Assembly (NCBI GenBank): GCA_003230635.1
Contig: QIFF01000142.1
Span: 1-14,624, forward strand
Length of the DNA: 14,624 nt
Source: a bacterium
GTDB taxonomy: Bacteria > SZUA-182
Direction: 5' to 3'
Numbering within the stretch: position 1 is the stretch's first letter; each line of letters opens with the position of its first letter. Below are positions 8,153 through 13,601 of the stretch, one piece after another. The notes under the pieces were generated by a model that was given only the letters and a program-made list of their open reading frames with translations, ran no database searches and was not told where the DNA came from. The position numbers were made by a program, and so were the translations under genes.

Positions 8153-9571
8153 TTAGCAGGAAAGAAATAACGAGGAAGGGAGGATTACAGTGAAGGTGCT
8201 CCCTTTGCAGGGACAGCTTGCGGCTTTGACATCGCCGCCAAGAGAATGCGCAAACGCTCTGACGAGACTCAAGCCCAGGCCGTTACCCTCTTGTGAACGG
8301 CTTTGACCGCACCTGTAGAAGCGCTCGAAAATACGGGGCAGGTCGTCTGCGGAAATGCCGGTTCCGGTATCTGTGACCGAAACGGTGATTTGTTGAGTAT
8401 TTGCTTCCAAAGAAACCGTAACGGTTCCCCCGGTTTGAGTATATTTCAAGGCGTTATCGAGTAGATTGGCAATTATTCGTTGAAGCTTGCGGAAATCCGA
8501 ATGCAGAACATAACTGTCGGGCACTTTGCTAATGAGGCTTATCTTGTTGTTTTCGGCCACAGGTTGAAATAAATCGCAAGCGTCCCTGATAAGGTTGCTG
8601 ATGTCGACTTCCTCCAGGGCAAGCTGAGCCGCTCCGGATTCGGCCTCCGCAATATCCAGCATGGTGTTAATCATTTCCAAGAGGCGGTCACATTCTTCGA
8701 TGGTGTTGGCGGCCATAGTTTTATAGTTGTCAATGGTAGTGCCGCCGGTCAACTCTAGTTCCGCAGCGCAGCGGATTTTAGTAAGGGGACTCCTCATGTC
8801 ATGGGCGATATTGTCGGTTATTTCCCTCATTTCCTTAATCAGGGTCTTAATATGGTCTAACATGTCATTAAAAGTGGTTGCCAGCCGCTCGATTTCATCC
8901 CCCCTGTTTTTGACGGGAACACGCGTATTGAAATCCCCTTTAGATATTCGCAAGGCTGTTTGAGTAACCTCCTCAACCCCCATCAGGGCACGTTTGGCCA
9001 TAAACCAACCAAGTAAAGCGGCAAAAATGGTTCCAAGCGTCAATATTGGGCCGATAACCTCTCGAAATATAGCTAAGAATTCCGCCTGCTCATCTAAAGA
9101 TTCTCCCATTTGCAGAATTATGCCGGGCCAAATGATGCTGTAGATAACTCGCGCTTGATGTCCATGTTCAGAGATAGTAAGTGTTTCAAAAACACAATCG
9201 GCGCCGTTTTTCAGTTGCCGCAAGGCCTGAGGGCCGGAAGCCACTTTCCCCCAATAGGACATATCCGTTGAGGCAAGTTCTTCTCCGTCCAGAGAAAGAA
9301 CACGCACAAATATCTTTTCCACCCCCTCCGACAAGGCCTCCCGGTCAATTTCGGCCTTGAGCTTATCGGTTCCCTCCGCGGCTATAAAAGAGGCAAACTC
9401 TTTCACATCGGCCAAAAGAGTTTCGTCTACGTGCCCTTGTATGACGGAAGTAATTAAAAGGTAAAAGGCAAGCAGGGCTATGAGGACTGATACAGTAAAT
9501 ATCCCCGTATACCAGACGGTTAGCCGAAATGCCAGCGTGTTTGGCAGCTTAAGCGGCTTCTTTAATGACAT
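8153..9571 (-). CDS. Sensor histidine kinase, CusS/heavy-metal-sensor-like
   Basis: This inner-membrane kinase (472 residues from the chosen start) should sense an envelope signal and phosphorylate the adjacent regulator. Order of parts, numbering from the ATG: first membrane helix about 19-41; a periplasmic domain of about 130 residues; second helix about 172-192; HAMP segment with ALRISKGDFNTRVPV and GDEI; dimerisation/phosphoacceptor motif DNIAHDMRSPLTKIR (His257); then the ATP-binding domain with NLLDNALKYT (N box), DTGTGI (G1), FERFYR (F box) and GNGLGLSL (G2). A longer reading from GTG at 9583 is open, but ATG at 9571 has GGAG about 7 nt upstream and is preferred. It overlaps the end of the regulator gene by 23 bp, so translation is probably coupled. 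The overall layout resembles metal-responsive CusS-type kinases, but the ligand cannot be deduced; the linkage to eptA and an RND remnant suggests envelope stress, metal or cationic peptide. Confidence 0.93.
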   Translation of the reverse strand: MSLKKPLKLPNTLAFRLTVWYTGIFTVSVLIALLAFYLLITSVIQGHVDETLLADVKEFASFIAAEGTDKLKAEIDREALSEGVEKIFVRVLSLDGEELASTDMSYWGKVASGPQALRQLKNGADCVFETLTISEHGHQARVIYSIIWPGIILQMGESLDEQAEFLAIFREVIGPILTLGTIFAALLGWFMAKRALMGVEEVTQTALRISKGDFNTRVPVKNRGDEIERLATTFNDMLDHIKTLIKEMREITDNIAHDMRSPLTKIRCAAELELTGGTTIDNYKTMAANTIEECDRLLEMINTMLDIAEAESGAAQLALEEVDISNLIRDACDLFQPVAENNKISLISKVPDSYVLHSDFRKLQRIIANLLDNALKYTQTGGTVTVSLEANTQQITVSVTDTGTGISADDLPRIFERFYRCGQSRSQEGNGLGLSLVRAFAHSLGGDVKAASCPCKGSTFTVILPSSLFLSC

Positions 9572-10226
9572 AACCCACTCCACATACAGTGTGAATCAGT
9601 TTCTGCTTAAAACCTTTATCAATTTTATCCCTTAACCTACATACGCGAACTTCTACCACGTTCGACATCGGGTCAAAATTATAATTCCAGACATGTTCCA
9701 TAATCATGGTTTTAGAAACAACTCTACCCTTATTGCGCATAAGATATTCAAGCAAGGCAAACTCAAGCGGCTGCAACTCGATCTGTTTACCTTCTCTTAC
9801 AACCTCGCGGGTGAGAAGGTTCAGGGCAAGATTGCCAACCGCAAGACTGGTAGGTTCTACAGTCCCGCTGGCCCTGCGGATCAGTGCCTGCAATCGTGCC
9901 AAAAGCTCGGCGAAGGCAAAAGGCTTGGTCAGATAATCATCACCCCCTGTTTGAAATCCTTTGATCCGGTCGTCAACTGAACGTTTGGCGCTTAAAATGA
10001 GTACAGGTATATTGTTCTTGCGCTTTCGCAGTTCCTCAATAAGACTCAAACCGTCAAGCTTTGGCAACATTATGTCCACGATAGCTACGTCGTAGGGTTC
10101 ACATAAAGCCATATGGAGGCCATCCTCTCCATCTACAGAATGGTCTACCGCAAAACCCATTTGTTTCAGGCCTTTTAGGATGAAATCGGCAATTTTCAAA
10201 TTGTCTTCAATTAACAGGATGCGCAT
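9549..10226 (-). CDS. OmpR/PhoB-family response regulator
   Basis: This 225-residue cytoplasmic DNA-binding regulator is the partner of the overlapping kinase. The receiver domain (1 to about 115) has the acidic pocket IEDN (Glu7, Asp8), phosphoacceptor Asp51 in VDIMLPKLDG, Ser79 in LILSAK and Lys101 in YLTKPFAFAEL. The C-terminal winged helix (about 128-222) shows ELQPLEFALLEYLMRNKGRV, then SNVVEVRVCRLRDKID and the end VCGVGYVIKEAA. The ATG at 10224-10226 has an AGGGG site about 11 nt upstream. It is transcribed divergently from the RND remnant, typical of a regulator next to the efflux genes it controls. Regulators of this family bind direct repeats about 11 bp apart, relevant to the array at 11948-11997. 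Confidence 0.95.
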   Translation of the reverse strand: MRILLIEDNLKIADFILKGLKQMGFAVDHSVDGEDGLHMALCEPYDVAIVDIMLPKLDGLSLIEELRKRKNNIPVLILSAKRSVDDRIKGFQTGGDDYLTKPFAFAELLARLQALIRRASGTVEPTSLAVGNLALNLLTREVVREGKQIELQPLEFALLEYLMRNKGRVVSKTMIMEHVWNYNFDPMSNVVEVRVCRLRDKIDKGFKQKLIHTVCGVGYVIKEAA

Positions 10227-10244
10227 AGATAGTTTTCCCCTGGA

Positions 10245-10282
10245 ATTATAAAATTAATTTTCACTAGCGAATTTTAAAATTC
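10245..10282 (-). promoter_or_regulatory. Candidate promoter/operator of the two-component operon
   Basis: On the minus strand a perfect TATAAT (plus-strand ATTATA at 10245-10250) lies about 19 nt before the regulator ATG; no good -35 hexamer is seen at the normal distance. Just upstream are the palindromes AAAATTAATTTT (10250-10261) and GAATTTTAAAATTC (10269-10282), which may be an operator or simply reflect AT-rich sequence. In the remaining divergent gap to 10514 I see no other convincing element. Confidence 0.3.
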
Positions 10283-10514
10283 AGTTTGTAAGAAAAAAGA
10301 GACAAAAGATAATTATATCATTTTCTAATGCGGGGCCAGAAAAGTCTTTTTACTTATAAAATCAACCACATTTGCCTTCTAAAATTAGCAAAAACCAAAC
10401 TAACCCACCCTTCTTTTTGTCCTGAAGATATCCGGCATATTTAATGCAACTTTCTCTTTTCAAGAAAACTACTCCCTAAAATCCATTTTAAAAACACCAC
10501 AATAGGAGTTTGCT

Positions 10515-11168
10515 ATGTTCAGCAATATAATCCGAGCAGTAGAATTTTGTGTTTATCATTTAATCATTGTAGCCACCGAGATTAAAGCTAAGCTGACAAA
10601 ATTACATATCCCCCCTGGAGTTACGGTAGATTTTGGCGGAGATGTAAGGGAGCAGCGTAAAGCTTCCAAAGACTTATTATGGTTGCTTATTTTGGGGATT
10701 ATACTGGTTTATATGGTGATGGCTTCCCAGTTTGAGTCCCTGATCGATCCATTTATCATTATGTTTTCAATACCCTTTGCTTTCACGGGTGTAGTCGTAG
10801 CTCTCTACCTTACGGGTACCACGCTGAACCTTATGTCCGCTATCGGCTCAATAATATTGGTGGGGGTGGTAGTCAACAACGCCATTGTGCTGATAGATTA
10901 CATAAGCATATTGCGCGCCCGGGGACAAGATATGTTCTCAGCGGTGAAGAACGCCGGAGCCAGCCGCTTAAGACCGGTACTTATGACCACCCTCACTACT
11001 ATTTTCGGTATGCTTCCCCTGGCGATAAGTACCGGCGAAGGCGCTGAACTGTGGAAGCCTTTGGGAATATCAGTGATTGGAGGGTTAAGTGTATCTACTC
11101 TGGTTACCTTGATAATTGTACCGATACTTTACTCCATATTTGAACAACATATCAAAAACGCCCATTAG
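10515..11168 (+). CDS. C-terminal RND efflux permease remnant (in-frame deletion product)
   Basis: RND permeases of the HAE1/AcrB type are about 1,000-1,050 residues with 12 membrane helices; this ORF has 217. After about 20 residues that could derive from a normal RND N-terminus (MFSNIIR, hydrophobic VYHLIIV), it matches the end of the second periplasmic domain (LHIPPGVTVDFGGDVREQRK) and helices 8-12: LVYMVMASQFESLIDPFIIM, GVVVNNAIVLIDYISILRAR, ASRLRPVLMTTLTTIFGMLP and EGAELWKPLGISVIGG are all classic. The porter domains and helices 2-7, including the proton-relay aspartates of helix 4, are absent, so it cannot pump. An AGGAG site 6 nt before the ATG and an undamaged frame suggest it is still translated. 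It lies 20 bp before the PG0541-like gene. A pseudogene caused by internal deletion is the simplest view; a repurposed small membrane protein is the alternative. Confidence 0.85.
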   Translation: MFSNIIRAVEFCVYHLIIVATEIKAKLTKLHIPPGVTVDFGGDVREQRKASKDLLWLLILGIILVYMVMASQFESLIDPFIIMFSIPFAFTGVVVALYLTGTTLNLMSAIGSIILVGVVVNNAIVLIDYISILRARGQDMFSAVKNAGASRLRPVLMTTLTTIFGMLPLAISTGEGAELWKPLGISVIGGLSVSTLVTLIIVPILYSIFEQHIKNAH

Positions 11169-11188
11169 TTTCAGTTAAGGAGGTACAA

Positions 11189-11479
11189 ATGCAACTGGTG
11201 ATTATAGCTTATAATATCACTATCGGTGAAGAGGTGATGGAAACGCTATCCATGTGTGGCATAGAGAATTACACCAAATGGAGCCGGGTACTGGGCAAGG
11301 GTTCATCCAGCGGCGCTCATCTGGATACCCATATCTGGCCGGGAGCAAATTCCGTGCTGGCCATCGGCCTGGAAGATGATAAAGCAGCCGAGTTGATGAC
11401 TGAGCTAAAAAAAATGAAAGTACGGTTCAAAAAGGAAGGGATCAAAACCTTTGTCTTGCCTTTATTGGAGGTGCTTTAG
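11189..11479 (+). CDS. PG0541-like RND transporter-associated small protein
   Basis: This 96-residue cytoplasmic protein resembles the small proteins encoded directly after RND permease genes in several anaerobes (PG0541 family of Porphyromonas, named from memory). Segments typical of it are VIIAYNITIGEEVMETLSMC, GIENYTKWSRVLGKGSSSG and HLDTHIWPGANSVLAIGLED. The length and alternating strand/helix pattern suggest a ferredoxin-like, PII-like fold, which would fit a regulatory role, but this is inferred. AAGGAGG at 11177-11183 gives a very strong ribosome site. It starts 20 bp after the RND remnant and appears intact although its presumed partner has lost most of its length. Confidence 0.75.
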   Translation: MQLVIIAYNITIGEEVMETLSMCGIENYTKWSRVLGKGSSSGAHLDTHIWPGANSVLAIGLEDDKAAELMTELKKMKVRFKKEGIKTFVLPLLEVL

Positions 11480-11668
11480 TGCTAGTTCCTTTCCCCATTT
11501 TCTCCCAATGGGTGTCTGTAAAAAATTACTTCCAACGGTTAATCAATTCGCTAAGGTATGAATGAATACTTCCCACAACAAGGGCTATAGTATGTACACA
11601 AATGGAACTCTGTTAGACAAAAATGGGATCAAGCTAGAAACACTTTTCCCGGGTATTTAAATAATATA

Positions 11669-11781
11669 GTGGGGAGAAACACCCTGCTTTCCGTATTATT
11701 ACCTTGGGCTGTAAAGCCAGCCAAGCGGCAGCCTGCTTCCTACTGTGACGTTAGGCGGGTTGCCCCACCTTTCGGAAAAGG
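11669..11781 (+). ncRNA. Candidate structured RNA (class not identified)
   Basis: A closing stem GTGGGG (11669-11674) with CCCCAC (11763-11768) encloses a chain of hairpins: GGAGAAA against TTTCC (about 11672-11692, competing in part with the closing stem); CTTGG..CTG against CAGCCAAG (11703-11725); and a bulged stem AGCCTG-CCTA against TAGG-CGGGTT (11730-11761). It is followed by CCTTT-cgga-AAAGG (11768-11781). Several stems include G-U pairs, as folded RNA often does. The strand is not proven, since all stems exist in both. It could be a riboswitch or leader for the porin-amt transcript or an independent small RNA such as a 6S-like RNA; I could not match a known consensus. Confidence 0.4.
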
Positions 11782-11947
11782 CTGTTCTATATTCAATTTA
11801 TAATATGGTGAACTCTGCCCACCTCCATTTTTAGCTTAGCTTTTTTGCTGGTTTCTGTCAAGGGGAATCGGAATTGGGCTTTCTGCCATTCGCTTGGACA
11901 ACAGCTACTAAAACAACCCCAAAATCTTATCTCTTCCTCTTTTCCAT

Positions 11948-11997
11948 GTAACCAAAAATTAACCAATTGTTAACCAAGATTTAACCTGAGGGTAATC
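11948..11997 (+). promoter_or_regulatory. Array of TTAACC direct repeats at 11-bp spacing (PhoP/PhoB-type operator)
   Basis: GTAACC (11948), TTAACC (11959), TTAACC (11970) and TTAACC (11981) start exactly 11 bp apart, followed in phase by a weaker GTAATC (11992). Direct repeats of about 6 bp with 5-bp spacers are the binding pattern of OmpR/PhoB-family regulators; Bacillus PhoP boxes, TTAACA-like, are the closest known example. The site lies about 210 bp before the porin start, with weak -10 candidates such as TATTCT at 12018-12023 downstream. It probably controls porin and perhaps amt. Which regulator binds is unknown; the one at 9549-10226 is a candidate. Confidence 0.65.
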
Positions 11998-12058
11998 ATC
12001 TTGAAACATTAGTTAGTTATTCTTGACGCATAACCTGGGGCAAAAGGAGGTGAAGAAG

Positions 12059-12079
12059 GTGAAGATAAGCCCCACCTGA
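12059..12079 (+). CDS. Possible 6-codon leader mini-ORF with strong Shine-Dalgarno
   Basis: An unusually complete ribosome site, AGGAGGTGA at 12045-12053, is followed 8 nt after its GG by GTG-AAG-ATA-AGC-CCC-ACC-TGA (M-K-I-S-P-T). No longer gene uses this site: the upstream porin-frame ATG at 12084 is about 33 nt away, and the porin has its own site at 12195-12200. GGGGC (12037-12041) can pair with GCCCC (12069-12073), and AGGTG (12048-12052) with CACCT (12073-12077), so the Shine-Dalgarno could be masked in the RNA. Translation is not demonstrated. Confidence 0.3.
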   Translation: MKISPT

Positions 12080-12094
12080 TTTCATGTTTGTAGT

Positions 12095-12112
12095 TGCCCC
12101 ATTCATGGGGCA
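12095..12112 (+). promoter_or_regulatory. Hairpin in the porin leader
   Basis: TGCCCCAT (12095-12102) and ATGGGGCA (12105-12112) form a perfect 8-bp inverted repeat. GTTGCC (12093-12098) could instead pair with GGCAAC (12132-12137), giving two mutually exclusive folds. Downstream, CAGG/CCTG (12130-12133/12152-12155) and CCTG/CAGG pairs near 12158-12179 add more potential stems before the porin ribosome site. No T-run follows, so it is not an intrinsic terminator. Confidence 0.4.
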
Positions 12113-12209
12113 GCCGTTGGCCGGTAAACCAGGCAACCATTGTCTGATAAACCTGTTCCTGCGAAAGCTTTGGATCAGGCGGCTACAATTTGACAGGAGG
12201 AGCGTCAAG

Positions 12210-13505
12210 ATGAATTTTTTGGTTTTACTATTAACTGCATTTTTAATTGTTTTAGCAAGCGGGCCGAATGTCGCCCAGGCTCAAGTAAGTGAAAAACAGT
12301 TTAAATTAATGCAAAAACAATTAAATCAGCAGCAGATAATGATTCAAAAGCTTGTAGGGAAAAGGGAAAAATCTATTCCTATGCAAACAAGCAGTAACGA
12401 GGCGGCAATTGACGAGCAAAGTGCATTACATTTTCTAAAAGACATCAAAATTAGCGGTATGCTGGACACCTACTACAGTTACAATTCTAACAGGCCGGCA
12501 AACAGGACGCCGGCGGGTGGCGGAGGAGAGACAAGCCGTCTGCGCAGTTTTGATCTTGAGGACAATTCTATCACGGTAGATAACTTTGAGCTTGTGCTCA
12601 GCAAGCCCTCCACTGAAGAAAGCCGGGCTGGCTTTACCATGATTACCAACTATGGTGAAATTGCCCAGCGGATAGTTTTTTACAAAAACCAGAACTCTGG
12701 CCGTGTCGATGACGACGATTTTACTCTTTCCACCGCCTATGTAAGTTATTTGGCTGATTTGGGAAGCGGTCTTGATATTAAAGTCGGGCGTTTTCCTACC
12801 TGGATTGGGTATGAAGTATGGGAAAGCGTGGATAACCCCAACTGGTCAAGATCATTGCTCTACCAGAACTTGGATCCTTTTACCCATACAGGGGCCAGCG
12901 CCGGCTACAATGTAACCGATAAAGTTAAGTTTACCGGTTATCTAGTTAACGGTTGGGACAGTTTTGAAGAAAACAACAATGAGAAAACCTATGGTTTCCA
13001 AATGGCTTACACAGAAGAAAAATATTCTTTGTATGTCAACGGGATTCAGGGGAATGAAAAAGATGACCTGAATACCGCCGGTGACGGCCACCATGATACG
13101 CGCAATTTGCTGGATATAGTTTTAGACCTTAATCCGACCGACAAGTTGCACGCCAATATCAACTATAACGTTGGTTCAGAACAAAACAAAGGTCATTGGA
13201 TGGGGATTGCCGGGATCGTGGATTACGATTTTACCGATGCGTTCAACCTCGCCCTGCGTGGTGAATATGTAAACGATGCGGCTATCGCCGATGCTGCCGG
13301 ATCTTTTGCCTCCAACACCAGAACCGGAGTCGACCAAAACAGAGTGGAGATTTACGAAGTGACTTTAACCGCCAATTTCCGTCTTTCCGAACATATTCTG
13401 GTACGGCCCGAATACAGGCGTGACTGGTCAAAGGCGCGCATATTTGACTCAAACAGCAAGTATGGACAACAAACTTTTGCCTGCAGCGTAGCGTACCTCT
13501 TTTAA
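12210..13505 (+). CDS. Outer-membrane beta-barrel porin, BBP2/OmpL-like
   Basis: The frame is open from an ATG at 12084, but the true start is taken as ATG 12210: it has AGGAGGAG at 12195-12202 and gives a proper signal peptide (MNFLVLLLTAFLIVLASG..., cleavage after AQA, residue about 24), whereas the upstream 42 residues are basic and lack a ribosome site. The 431-residue product then has a Gln/Lys-rich coiled-coil segment (SEKQFKLMQKQLNQQQIMIQ), possibly for trimer formation, followed from about residue 80 by alternating amphipathic strands with aromatic girdles: ISGMLDTYYSYN, VDNFELVLSKP, TAYVSYLADLG, DIKVGRFPTWIGYEVWES, VEIYEVTLTANFRLSEHILV. The last residues AYLF end in Phe as outer-membrane barrels do. 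The pattern fits the putative beta-barrel porin 2 family. No SLH domain is present. It probably lets small solutes into the periplasm for the ammonium transporter encoded 97 bp later. Confidence 0.85.
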   Translation: MNFLVLLLTAFLIVLASGPNVAQAQVSEKQFKLMQKQLNQQQIMIQKLVGKREKSIPMQTSSNEAAIDEQSALHFLKDIKISGMLDTYYSYNSNRPANRTPAGGGGETSRLRSFDLEDNSITVDNFELVLSKPSTEESRAGFTMITNYGEIAQRIVFYKNQNSGRVDDDDFTLSTAYVSYLADLGSGLDIKVGRFPTWIGYEVWESVDNPNWSRSLLYQNLDPFTHTGASAGYNVTDKVKFTGYLVNGWDSFEENNNEKTYGFQMAYTEEKYSLYVNGIQGNEKDDLNTAGDGHHDTRNLLDIVLDLNPTDKLHANINYNVGSEQNKGHWMGIAGIVDYDFTDAFNLALRGEYVNDAAIADAAGSFASNTRTGVDQNRVEIYEVTLTANFRLSEHILVRPEYRRDWSKARIFDSNSKYGQQTFACSVAYLF

Positions 13506-13511
13506 TCTTTT

Positions 13512-13566
13512 GTAGCCGCAAGCTTTAGCTTGCGTCATTTTTCGCAGGCTGGAAGCCTGCGGCTAC
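13512..13566. repeat. REP/BIME-like double hairpin with GTAG/CTAC feet
   Basis: Outer arms GTAGCCGCA (13512-13520) and TGCGGCTAC (13558-13566) are perfect inverted repeats. They flank two perfect 8-bp hairpins, CGCAAGCT-tt-AGCTTGCG (13517-13534) and CGCAGGCT-gga-AGCCTGCG (13543-13561), separated by TCATTTTT. Read inward from either end, the halves are near-identical units GTAG-CCGCA(A/G)GCTT..., i.e. two REP-like sequences head to head. It starts 7 bp after the porin stop and ends 35 bp before the amt start. It might fold in mRNA and modulate amt expression relative to porin. Confidence 0.75.
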
Positions 13567-13601
13567 CAAACCCAGCAAACGTTCAAAAAGGAGGAGTTAA
13601 G

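Larger units (their letters stand above)
11480..12209 (+). other. 730-bp non-coding region upstream of the porin-amt genes
   Basis: No credible gene is seen here; the open frames are short and lack ribosome sites, apart from a 6-codon mini-ORF. From left to right it holds a weak hairpin CCCATT/AATGGG (11494-11512) after the PG0541-like gene without a T-run, an AT-rich stretch to about 11668, a multi-hairpin candidate RNA (11669-11781), an unremarkable stretch to about 11947, a TTAACC direct-repeat array (11948-11997), and a structured leader with a strong Shine-Dalgarno and hairpins (12037-12209). Confidence 0.7.

Noticed and set aside
9572..9583. GTG start of the sensor kinase four codons upstream
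   Set aside because: The ATG at 9571 has GGAG at suitable spacing, and that GGAG lies within the codons that the GTG start would use.
11577..11660. Small ORFs (10-22 codons) in the intergenic region
   Set aside because: No ribosome sites, no recognisable sequence, lengths expected by chance.
12115..12190. Cyclic-di-GMP (GEMM-type) riboswitch in the porin leader
   Set aside because: TGCGAAAGC and GGCGGCTAC vaguely recall parts of that consensus, but the GGCAAACC and GACGCAAAGC core and the expected stems do not line up.
12084..12209. N-terminal 42-residue extension of the porin reading frame
   Set aside because: No ribosome site at the ATG of 12084, basic non-signal-like residues, and a strong AGGAGGAG site plus signal peptide at 12210; the segment is better read as a structured leader.
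11810..12209. Sigma-54 promoter before the porin-amt genes
   Set aside because: Such a promoter would be expected for nitrogen genes, but I found no GG-N10-GC pattern with a convincing TGGCAC/TTGCA context.
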